A stretch of 64,000 nucleotides of DNA from Hypomesus transpacificus. Lineage: Eukaryota > Chordata > Actinopteri > Osmeriformes > Osmeridae. The translations under genes and the position numbers were made by a program. The notes beneath the pieces were generated by a model. That model had not been told where the DNA came from, made no database searches, and saw nothing but the letters and a program-made list of their open reading frames with translations. Shown in pieces: positions 25,401 through 43,200 of the stretch; the first letter of the stretch is position 1, and each line of letters opens with the position of its first letter. Location: assembly GCF_021917145.1 (NCBI RefSeq), contig NC_061074.1, positions 10,573,186 to 10,637,185 on the forward strand, read 5' to 3'.

Positions 25401-27030
25401 CTCAAGAACTCCGACATGTTCTGGAAACCCACTGTGGCCATTCAGGGTTAGTTCATTCAATGTCTGTAGATGCTGTTGTTGATAACGGTCTGTTTGGCCC
25501 ATTGGTGCTCATTGACAAGCCATTGTTGTTGATTCTGTTTTGTTTAGGTGATGCAGGTTCCTTCCTTCTTCGCCTTTCCAAAGGCCTTAAGGGCCATAAA
25601 TGTCCAGAGGATTGGCCCCAGAGTCTCAAGACAGGAGATATCAGCAAAGAAAAGGCCAACAGGTCAGCTAAGTCGACTCATGGACATGTGACATTTAACC
25701 AGTTGGCAAAAGAATGCATTCGTTTATCTTAAGTCATTGAAATTGTTGAGCTTCTGCATAGTATACAGTAGACTACAGTACACGTTTGGACTCTGTGTTG
25801 CGCTGCCTCCCAGGGCCAAGGCTGATGAGAAAACGGACCGACACCTGAACCCTCTGAGCGTGCTCCACCGCGTGGACGAGATGATGGCGGAGGACGCCAT
25901 CATCGTAGCGGATGGAGGGGACTTTGTGGGCAGCGCTGCATACATCATGAGACCGACAGGCCCGCTCCGCTGGCTAGACCCAGGTCAGAGGTTGTATGGA
26001 TTAACGTGTGTCTTTACATCATGTATTTGTAATGGTTTGTAATTGTAATGGAGTAAATTATAATTAAAAAGTAATACATTAAAAGTAGTAAGATACATTA
26101 TTTCAAATATAAAAAAGATTCTAATAAATGATTACTTGATATTAATACATTTCTTCTCATCCCAACAGGGGCGTTTGGGACTCTGGGAGTTGGTGGTGGG
26201 TTTGCACTCGGCGCAAAGCTCTGCCGACCTGAGTCAGAGGTAGGAGGGAAAGGCAGCCATGTTTGTAGTTTGTATTTTCTAAATGGAACTTACACAGTGA
26301 GGGGAATGATGCTGGCCTTCTCATCCAGGTGTGGATCGTCTACGGTGATGGGTCTCTGGGGTACAGTGTGGCAGAATTCGATACCTTCACCAGACACAAG
26401 GTACGTTGCTTGTCTATAGGCCGGTTCTGACATGAGATACCGCATTCTGACATTAACGCTGAGTCGGGAATGGCTTGCAGAAGCCATTTACTTTTCCTCT
26501 CTAACTGTTCCTAGACTCCTGTGATTGCTCTGGTTGGTAACGATGCCTGCTGGAGCCAGATCTCCAGGGAACAGGTGCCCATCCTGGGCAGCAACGTAGC
26601 CTGTGGCCTGGCCTTCACAGGTCGGTCTGCTAGAGCCGCACCCGCCTCATCCCCATGTAGTCAGAACCTCACTCAATGACCACAAGGAACTCTTTAGAAA
26701 TCCTGTTCTGTTCCATGTGCTGCAAATCAATTGTAATCAACGTGAAGCCAAAGTGTGATAGAAAACCCCCTGAGGTGGGCTGCCTTGCTGTAAACAAGCC
26801 CCCTTGCACCGTGACTTTAACGTATCACTTCTACCTTTCCATATGTTGCAGATTATCACATAGTTGCTGATGGTTATGGAGGTAAGGGCTACCTGGTGAG
26901 GCGTGAAGATGAGGACAAGCTGGACGAGCTCATCAAGGCAGCTCAGAAGGAGACCCGAGAGGGAAGAGCAACCCTGCTGAACGTTCTCATAGGCAAGACC
27001 AACTTCCGAGAGGGCTCCATATCTGTGTAG
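22490..27030 (+). CDS. ILVBL, acetolactate-synthase-like ThDP enzyme of the ER membrane
   Basis: Fourteen exons splice in frame to 625 residues (human about 632): 22490-22603, 23121-23322, 23416-23543, 23726-23976, 24470-24569, 24787-24884, 24976-25112, 25312-25446, 25548-25662, 25814-25983, 26169-26239, 26329-26400, 26515-26620 and 26852-27030. Exon 1 encodes a hydrophobic N-terminal anchor (residues about 10-33). The pyrimidine domain follows, with the ThDP-activating Glu in T-R-H-E (E91). The central domain holds L-G-S-Q and the F-L-G-G-M stretch. The C-terminal ThDP/Mg domain has G-D-G (513-515) and, 27 residues on, G-N-D (539-541), as in the family's metal-binding motif. Known ILVBL (HACL2) cleaves 2-hydroxy fatty acyl-CoA at the ER in fatty-acid alpha-oxidation and phytosphingosine breakdown. 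The start is the first ATG before the anchor. No lesion seen. Confidence 0.96.
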
Positions 27031-27208
27031 AGTGGGGCAGATCTCAACCGTCTCAATCTTGCGCCTTCCGATTTTAAAACCTAAAGCTCTTCATGCGTGC
27101 TGTGGAAATGGGTATCTGCTGCCTGTCTTAAGGGAAAAGGTTCAAGTCAGGTACTCCTTTGTTTATCAGCCTTTCCTGGTGTTTTCTAATGTTTTAGACA
27201 TAGAAATC

Positions 27209-27214
27209 AATAAA
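27209..27214 (+). terminator. Poly(A) signal of ilvbl
   Basis: AATAAA lies about 180 bp past the ilvbl stop codon, with T-rich sequence just after it. Confidence 0.7.
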
Positions 27215-28065
27215 CTTATGTGTTTTTTTGCTTGAATGAACCAAACCTGACATGCCTTTTCTGCTGGTGTGACATTGGCTAGTTATATTTACAACTGAGA
27301 TTACTACTATCTATTGGGATATTTATTCAGTTTAGACAAATGCCATATTTTATTGGTGTCTCAGGACCGAGCCGTAGTCCATAAAAGGGGTTGGCTTGAT
27401 AAATAGAGGTAGATGTCACTCACAATGACAACATGTTATCTATTCAGTAGTAGCCTGGTTTGTCAATAGAAAGTCATCATGCCTATTGTTTATGTTACAC
27501 CAAGCACCCCCACAGGTGCTTAAAAAAAAGTGATTTGTTCAATTTGTCAGGGTTACAATAAGTTAATGGACTATGGGTGTGAGGGACCAAATTAAATTGA
27601 TTGTTTTTAGGGAACTTAACTCTGTTTAAAATTGCTCTAGACATTAAATACTTAAATCATCTGGTGATTTTAAGGCCTACTAAGCTACAATATCTAATTT
27701 CTCTACAACACTTAATGCTGGTTGCGGGTGTGTATACTACAAAGGAAGTTTGCTGCATGTGTGAGTAAAAGAGACTTTGCACATGAGTCATTTGTTTTGA
27801 GTTTAAATTCCAGTTGGATGATGTGGTTAAATCGATGTTTAGGGTGGCAACTATGCAGTCTCTATAAGTAATGATTACAGTCAGAATTTGTATTGTGGGA
27901 CACAAATGGAGCACGTTTGCCTTTTGAATGAGATCCTAGGAAGACCTTTATTGATACTACAAAAGGAAACCAAAGTTCCTATCGGGACATTGCTCCCAAT
28001 ACGTTGCAGTAGAATAAAGAATGGCAATCAGGATTTGTGTTGTGTTTTTCTAAGCAAATATGATT

Positions 28066-28222
28066 ACTTTTTGCCACATTTGGCAGAAGCTCTTATCCCC
28101 GAGGCAAGAAGGTTGAAGTGCCTTGCCCAATGACACAACATCATGTTGCGCGGCGGGGAATCGATCCGGCAACCTTCTGATTACTAGCCCGACTCCCTCA
28201 CCGCTCAGCCATCTGACTCCCT
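28066..28222 (-). repeat. tRNA-derived SINE, copy 2 (degenerate)
   Basis: On the minus strand the head 'agtcagatggctgagcggt' and B-box-like 'GGATCGATTCC' remain. The body motif 'ttgggcaaggcacttca' and a shortened tail also survive. It has more substitutions and a smaller body than the other copies, so it is probably an older insertion. Confidence 0.75.
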
Positions 28223-28439
28223 ACCTAATATTATGGTGACGCACATTATGTATTACTCCGCGACGCCTCTGACTGCGGTAGCCGTAATGCTGCAAGCGGT
28301 GCGGCTTTGTAGTTTACAAAAGTCGTTCTAAAACATTTTGACCGAGTGCCGTGCACCACACAAAATCGCTTCGAGGTCAGTAAGCATAACCAGAATTAAT
28401 CCATATATAAAGCGCTCTGGATTATAAAGCGCACTGTTC

Positions 28440-28535
28440 CACGCCTGTACAGGTATCTATGTAGTCTAATCCACACCTGTTCAGGTCTCTATGTAGTCTA
28501 ATTCACACCTGTACAGGTCTCTATGTAGTCTAATC
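28440..28535. repeat. 32-bp tandem repeat, three copies
   Basis: Three adjacent 32-bp units share CACACCTGT-CAGGT-TCTATGTAGTCTAAT with one to three differences each (28440-28471, 28472-28503, 28504-28535). The flanking left sequence repeats 'ataaagcgc' (about 28405-28433), so this may be the end of a larger repeat. Confidence 0.8.
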
Positions 28536-30399
28536 CACACTCCCCTTCACTTCCACACTAATGGGCACAGCTTTTGGATAATGGACATTTGTGTTTGCCG
28601 AAATTGATTGGAGTTATCTGTGATGAGTTAATGTTTCCTCCAACTATATTTTGCTCTCTAATTGCACCACTTCTCCAGAACAGACTTTTACAACTGAACT
28701 GTGCATAAAGAAGATTATGATTGAAGCTTTGACTAAGTTCAAAGAAAGGCATAGGCTTTAGCTTCAACTTGGTAAGAATAACTAGTTCAGGGGGGAATCC
28801 ATTCTTTGTTAGGCTACTTGCAATTGTCTCTCCACTAAGCACATTATGTTTTCAGCAAACTCAGCAGAAAAAGAAAAAAATTATTCTTAGCTCAGCAGTG
28901 CCTTGTTGACCTTTGTCCTAATCTTCTGCAGCTGCCATTCTTTTGTCTACCAGCAGATGGAACCATTTTACCAAATTGGTTTGAAGCGACACCTTCCTAA
29001 AACAGACAGACAAAATAAGGATTGAATCACAGTTTTTATGATAGATAATGTAACTGTCATCGTTAGCTGATGTACATTTATCATTTTCATGACATAGCTG
29101 CACTGATAGACAATTTGTGACCATAGACACACACACACACACACTGTTGAGGCTGATACAAACAACACATGTCTAGTGAGCCACGTAATATTCTATAAAT
29201 GTGTTTATTTTCCTTATCTCCGATTACAACATGCTCACCAATGACACGTCACTATACAAACACGTCTTATAGCTGTTGCACAGTGGCAAGAATTACAGTT
29301 GTGTATGTGTCATCTTAGGAGACAAACAATGGAAAAATGTAGTTGCATCAACTGGATGGAAGTGAATTTCTTATTCAATAGTATGGTCCCAGTCTCAATA
29401 CGCAGATTTATGACTAATGTGCAACACATAACGTAGTCTTCAGGTCTCTTCTGAAGGATTCTAGTGAATAAACTTTGTAAGATGCCACTGTCTCCAAGAG
29501 GCTGGTAGTAAAAAAGCATTTGCCAAATACAAGAGAAGCACACAATTGCAGGGAGAGGTTTATGGTGGGCAACAAATGTCTTATCAGTAGTGTGAGTAAA
29601 TAGTATGGCACCCTTCTCTAATTGATCAGGAACACAGGCACAATACAACACCATATGGCCACACACATTTTCACTGAGAGAACGTTTTTTACACAGACAC
29701 GATCATTTCCTATGTCTGGGAAGGCATTCCGCATTCATTCAATACAGTAAGCTAGTTAAATTAGTTCATTCAAACAACTTTCAGACTTTTGAGTGATTAA
29801 ATATTAGATGTAGTGTAATTTATATTTAAACGTATCTGATTAGACAGTTTCAACAGCTGTGGACTGTGACACCTGTTGACATCCAGTCCTTTTGCAAAGT
29901 GTGGCAGCCTACTGCATTAGGTAGAATACTGTGTTCTGTAACCTTTCTGCTCGTGGACAGACCGTATTAAGCCACAGAACACTTTCCTAAATAATTTAAC
30001 TAGGTGCATAGCAGAAAGTCATAAAATATTCTTAAGATAATTTAAAAAAAGTCTATCGACAAATTGTATGCGTTTCAAAACATCCAACCCGAACAGCGGA
30101 TCAGTGCATCTACCGAGTTAACTCAATGGCGTACTGTACTTGGGGCAGCAGCTGCGCACACTGTCACCAGTACTGAGTGGGTAATATCCAGAACCCCAGC
30201 TGCATGAGAGCCGACAGGTTGTGTACACAGAGGAAGTCAACTGAGAGAATCTGTTAGCTGAATAGATTTGCTAAGGAAAACATCTAGCTTACCGCTTAAT
30301 GCACTTGACATGTCAAGTGAACCAATTGCAATGATCTGATTTTAAAGCGAAGGTATTCTTAATCTAAGTTATTCGTCTTGATCCATCTTCCTTGGATTT

Positions 30400-30548
30400 C
30401 AAAGGCGCTAGTTTAGTTAGTTTAGCTAACTTTAAGGAACTACAATCGGGCTAACTCGTCAGTTTGACTGATCTGATTTGTACCTGCTGAGGTGTAACAG
30501 GCAGGCGGTTTCCACTGACCAAAATAAATAAAAGTGGGATTTAACAGG
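30400..30548 (+). promoter_or_regulatory. Probable fam118b 5' UTR exon
   Basis: A strong donor (aacagG|GTAAGTGT) falls at 30548/30549, upstream of the first coding exon at 31239. A non-coding first exon ending here fits the gene's layout. The transcription start is not defined by sequence. Confidence 0.4.
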
Positions 30549-31245
30549 GTAAGTGTCCATTTAAGTGTCCAGTCTTCATTGCGTAAATCGTGTTGCTCAA
30601 ATGATTGATGGTAGGTAAAAGCGAGCTAGCTAGCTACTTAATGCTAGAGTTCTTCTAGTCATGTTGGCAAAGTTTACCAAAATGAGGAGTGATATACTGC
30701 GTTTTCATTTTATCTGCCCGGGCGGCCGAAAAAAGCGATTAATTTATACATGTCTGCCGACAAGCGAAGGTGATGTTGAAGTTTGCTTCAGCCCGGCCAC
30801 ATGGCGATGTGTTGCCCGGTAGAGTCAAACCAAATTATCCCTTGCTTGTTCTTCTCGCGCGCCATTAGAAACTTTCCTACCTATAGTTCTTGCTAAATTG
30901 GCCAGGTATCCAGTTTGATATCTCGATTTGTTGTATGATCATGTGGCTTTATGTATGGACACAACAGTTTTTGAGAGTTTTGAGTGGGACAGTGCGAGTG
31001 TTGTTTTTTTCATTTCCTTGTAGGTAGAGCTTATTTACATGTGTAAATGTTATACCTTTTAGGTGCAGTTTCATCCTATTATTATGACAAATTAAAAACC
31101 CAAATATGTAAAAAATTAGCTTTACAGCCTTTTATTATGCAGTTGCCTGCCAACTATTGATAGTGGTATGGCCACGTTGTCTTGTTAAGGCTTTTCAAAC
31201 TGATAACAGGTGAAAAACGGATAATGTTCGATTTACAGGAGCCGA

Positions 31246-38167
<6,922 letters not shown>

Positions 38168-38879
38168 CAGGTACACACTTGAGGAGGATCAGTTATTTTC
38201 CTCCAAACCCCCTTTTTTTGGGTTCAGTACTACTAAGGTCCACTTACTTTGGATCTACAACTTAAATTTGGGCCCGGAGAGACTTTATGCCCTCGCACCT
38301 TGTTTCAATTGCATAATTGGTTTGCACCACAAAGGGAAGGAACATGTTTTTTTGTGTCAAGATAACGGTAAAAACATTGCCACACTGCCTTGACACCTGG
38401 AAGAGAGGAAGGAAGAATATACTGCAATGGACCTTCACGCTTACGTCAGCGCTCTACCACCCTCACGACAGAATCAACAATACTGCCCTCTTATACAGCT
38501 ATCTCACACTGGAGGCTTGGCCTTCCATGTTCAGCGAGTACAATCACTGAGAATAGTTCTTGCCAACCAGTTTGACTGGAATATATTAACATGATTCTAA
38601 CTGAAACCAGCAAACTCAATGTGCACTCTCAGAAGCGATACTCGACAGTCTGTTTGTATGTACATATAAAGCAATGTTGGGCATGGACATTAATCTAGTC
38701 TTCAGATGCATATTGGGATATGACTTTCCAGTTAGGAGAGGAACTATGATGACTATGATGAATGATGGCAATCCACTCCTGTGCTAAAACAATAACTTTT
38801 AAAGCCTTTTTGTATTTTTATTATTGTATTGCATGTGTTTCTGTGAAAGGTTTTAGGTATTTATACTTGCTATTTTTTA

Positions 38880-38885
38880 AATAAA
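38880..38885 (+). terminator. Poly(A) signal of fam118b
   Basis: AATAAA lies about 710 bp beyond the proposed stop. It suggests a 3' UTR ending near 38905, about 1.4 kb before the convergent srpra stop codon. Confidence 0.6.
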
Positions 38886-38905
38886 CTTTGGTATCATGTT
38901 AGCCA

Positions 38906-39640
38906 TAAATGTATATTGTCTGTCATTTGAATCATTTCAATGAAGTCTTCTAGATGTTAGTATTTCTGTAAAAAAAAAAAAAAAACAGTACCACAGTTCA
39001 TTTAATGTTAATCCCCCAGCCAATGGCCTGTGGAAAAAACTATTGTGGTTTCTCATGAAATTAAATCCATGTCTAGTTAATTTCAGTTGCTGCCCCTGTC
39101 AGTTTGAATGCAACAGTTGCATAACAAAACATTCCCACTCACAAAAATACTTTACAGGCTATCGTAGCTTTTATTTAGAAATATTTTACATTCTCAAATC
39201 ATGACAGTTCTTTCTTTGCACCACTGCAACATACATGGTATGGAGAAATTTAAGACTTGTATATTCTCAAATTTACAAAGTGTGTGGGGGGGGGGGGGGG
39301 GGGGGAAATAAATTATAGGCCTACAGTGCTCCAGCAGTCAGTCCACACATACAAAGTGTAGCCCATGGAAGCTTCTGTGGGGCCTGTTAAAAACATACAT
39401 ATACATTTTGTGTCCCCTTTTACCTGCTGCCACCACAAATTAAGGTTCTTGATCTCCAATCAAACTGCAGAAGAACTGAGTACTTTTTCATATTAAAACA
39501 AATCAGTGCTACGGTGAACTTATATAGATGACTTCTTCCTCATAAAGACGGCAGCGTAACGTCTATGATTTATTAGGCCCTAATATTCAAGTGTGGGTAA
39601 TGAGTTGAACGACCATAAATACCATTTAAAAAGCACATCA
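38906..39640. other. Spacer between convergent fam118b and srpra
   Basis: No coding exon. Contains a poly-A run near 38970 and a poly-G tract (about 39285-39305). Confidence 0.5.
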
Positions 39641-39658
39641 CGTTCTTATGCCAAAGAT

Positions 39659-39664
39659 TTTATT
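39659..39664 (-). terminator. Candidate poly(A) signal of srpra
   Basis: AATAAA on the minus strand, about 630 bp after the srpra stop codon. It defines a plausible 3' UTR of about 650 bases. Confidence 0.5.
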
Positions 39665-40296
39665 GTTTAATTTCTCGGGGAGTCCATCCCATTAGTGAGA
39701 GACAGACAGTGATACTGGGTGAAGGTCAGACCTGCTGATGTGGTGACTGCAGTGACAATGTTTTTGGGGGGACACTGACAAGGGTTAGGCACTATGGTCA
39801 CTAAGCGTTTCACTGGGACAAGGAGACTGTCACAACCAGACAGTCTTCCACCCGTGACCTTGTTTCATTGAAAATGAGTCGTCTGACAAAAAGAAAAGCC
39901 TATTTAGATCCAGTACACTGAGAAGGAATAATATACTGTAGTCTCGCTTTGATTGGCTGTTGATCTGGGAAAGTCGTCAGCTTTATAAGACGTCACAAGA
40001 TTTTGTCGTAATTTTAAAGATTAAGCACAATTTGAGGTACATGTTTGATTTGGCCCAACGGTTTATAAATTCCTTGTAGCACTATTTCTCTTCTTTCCAG
40101 TTGAGCTTGAAAGTCATTTGTCCATGTTTCCTGGATGGTGGGAGGGAGGAAGCCTGTGTGCATAAGTACAGTAGCCTTTGCTATGATCTCGAAGAAAGGG
40201 TTGGTTAGGATGAGCCGAGGTTTAGCAGGACCATCGAACTTTAAAAGTGTGGTTTTGCGTTTGTCGTGGTAGCAGACGACAGTAACCCCGTATATC

Positions 40297-43200
40297 TCAG
40301 GCCTTCATGAGGGCACTGACCACAGCACGGGCATTGAGGCTGCGCAGGTCGTTGTAGGTTTGTCCAGTGCCCACGAACACGATGGGCTGGCCTGTGATGT
40401 ATGTCATGGAGATGGCAGCACCCACCTGAGGGGGTTGAGGAGGAGGAATGTCAGCGCCCACATGACCCCTCTGAGAGTCAACACTCAAAACGAGGTAATC
40501 AACAGTCATCAGCCAAGTCTTCAATACAGCTTTCAGTACAAAATAAGTGATTTCCTAAACGCTGTAAATAGTACAGTATCAATTGTTCTTTTTACCATTC
40601 AATTTAACATTAAAAGAATTGTATTCATTCAAAGTACAAAAATAATGTTCAATATGGCGTTCTTTGGAATGTTGCATACCTTATCATCGATGGTGTCAAA
40701 CTTTGTAAGAACGATCCCGTCTATGAGGCGTGGTTTGTCAGACATGGAGTGATCAGCCAGAGCCTGGTTAAACTTCACCTGGAAACAGAGCACGAGTCAG
40801 GCAACCTGGAGTCTGAACTATGGGAGGTGTACCAATTATGAGGAATACTAAAGTTTGGTTGGGGAAAACAGCTTTAAAAAAAAATGAATCGACACTGCCC
40901 TCTGCAGGTCAAATGTGACAATACGCCTAACCACTGCGCCATAGATATATTAGCAGAGCTGAACATTTTTCACAAACAAGAGGAAAGATTCTCCCATTTT
41001 AAAGCTGGTGTAGGCAAGTTTTGCGAAGCTAGCTATTTTAGCTTCTATTCGAAACGATCAGAGATGTACAGTAACAAAGTACAAATATTTAGTTACTGTA
41101 AGTAGATAATTATTTACAATTTATATATTTTTCTGACAACTTTTTACTTTCACTCCTTACATTTGTTTACAGAAATATCAGGACTTGCTACTTTAAGTTT
41201 TCAAGCCAGGTTTGTTATCTGTACTTCTACTTGAGTGAAGCGTGTGTACTTTTGCCATTTTTGCAAACGATTCAAACCACAATATCCCACCCCCTTCCTT
41301 CAAAGCCACTCCCACAAAACACAAGACTGTGCTGCTTGACAACAGAACTGCCAGGAGACTCGTCTACAGAGAGAGAGAGACCAGCATAATTTTTTTCACA
41401 AATGACCCCATGTCGCATTCACATGTAAGAACACGCACAACCCTATCATAATGAACATAAACATGGCCAACGATAGTGCTCACTACTTAAAAGCAAGCAT
41501 GTTAGTATTGGGAAAACATTTATAATAGTTTTAACCCATTGCTGGCAAGCTATCAACAGCTGGCTGCGGTAACGTTAGCTAGGTACAGTAAGTTATCAGT
41601 CAAGTGCAGGGGCAGAGTGCACGCAGGTAGGTAGGTAGACAGGTAGCCGGTCCAATCATTAGCTTTGGAACGGTAGATGTAGATGAGGCGACAAGACTAC
41701 CAGTACAACCATAAAGCTGTCTCACCAGCTGGTCCACAGCCTCGTTGCCCACCAGGGCCTCGCCCACGAACAGCACCAGATCAGGCATGTTGACGGCAAT
41801 CAGCTTGGCAAGGGCCGTCATCAGCGGGCCGTTATCCTGCATGCGGCCAGCGGTGTCCACCAGTACCACGTCAAAGACCTGGTTACGCGCTGAGGAAATT
41901 CAATGCAGTCATAAGAACCCTGGGGGGAATCATCCTATTTCTTCCTTGAAATAGGAGGATGCGACGTGATGGCGTGCGTTTCTTTTTGCATATTGCGACA
42001 AAGGATTTCTCCTGTATTTACATTTACATTTAGTCATTTAGCAGACTTACAGTAAGTACAGGGACATTTTTCCCGAGGCAAGTAGGGTGAAGTGCCTTGC
42101 CCAAGGACATGTCATGTGCACCGGCCGGGAATCGAACTGGCAACCTTCAGATTACTAGCCCGATGCTCTAACCGCTCAGCCACCTGACTCCTGTATTTAC
42201 CATAGGCAATAGCCTCCATGGCGATGCCTGCCGCATCCTTGCCGTAGCCCTTCTCGTACAGCTGCACCACGGGGCGGCCCCCGTGCTCCTGGGGGGGCCG
42301 CAGGGAGCAGAGGCGCCGCTGGTGGGTCCTCAGCTGTTCCACTGCCCCGGCGCGGAACGTGTCACACGCCGCAATCAGAACAGTGTAGCCGTTCTCGATC
42401 AGCCAGAAGGAGATCTGGACCCGGGGCGGGAGAAAAGCACAGGGTCAGGGGTGGGGATGTATTGATTTCTTAGTGATGGAAATGATGCCTCTTAAGCTTG
42501 AAGGGGTTTGGGTACAAGCTAGTTGTGTGTTGCACCGGGTAGATAGGGGTCTTCCAATTATTAAAAAATCAATGCATGCATATTAACACAAAATCAATAG
42601 AAGCTGTATTCATGTGGATGTAGTGTTGAAAATAAAAGAACAGGAGGGTAGGTAGGTGACCATTTCGCTTTTCAAGTCAACACAAACAGTGACTGAGGAT
42701 AAAATACAACCCACTCAAATCTTAGCTACTCGACCACAGTCAGGCTGTTAGGGAAGGAGGCTGTTGTGAAAAGGAGTTATGGTGATCAACCATAAGATGG
42801 CGATTTGGGATATAAACCATTGCATGAAAGGTTCAGGGTTGGAGTGGTGGTGTGAGAAGGGGATGAGACGGCCCAGGTTCACAGCCTGTGTGCCGGGACT
42901 CACCTTGGCCAAGTTGGTGGACTTGCCGACCCCGTTGACCCCGCAAAAGGTGATGACGAAGGGCCGGCGCTGGCTGCGGGCCTCCAGGACATCTCGGAGG
43001 ATGTCCACACGCCGCTTGGGCTGCAGGATGTGGACCAGAGAGTCCTGCAAAGCCTGCTTTACAGTGGAGGCCACAGCTAGCGATGAAGAGAGACAGGGAA
43101 GGTTTTAATGCCAAACAATATATTAAATTTGTATAATGTGTTAAAAACCACATTTGAGCATTTGTGTACAACTTACTAGTGAAAGTGCCCATGACTTTGC

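Larger units (their letters stand above)
27240..30400. other. Intergenic, ilvbl to fam118b
   Basis: I see no coding exon. It contains a degenerate SINE (about 28066-28222), a three-unit tandem array (28440-28535), a short AC repeat near 29130-29145 and otherwise AT-rich sequence. The last few hundred bases before 30549 are probably the fam118b promoter. Confidence 0.5.

Noticed and set aside
28440-28535. Three regularly spaced repeats considered as a CRISPR-like array
   Set aside because: The units abut with no unique spacers, and the genome is vertebrate.
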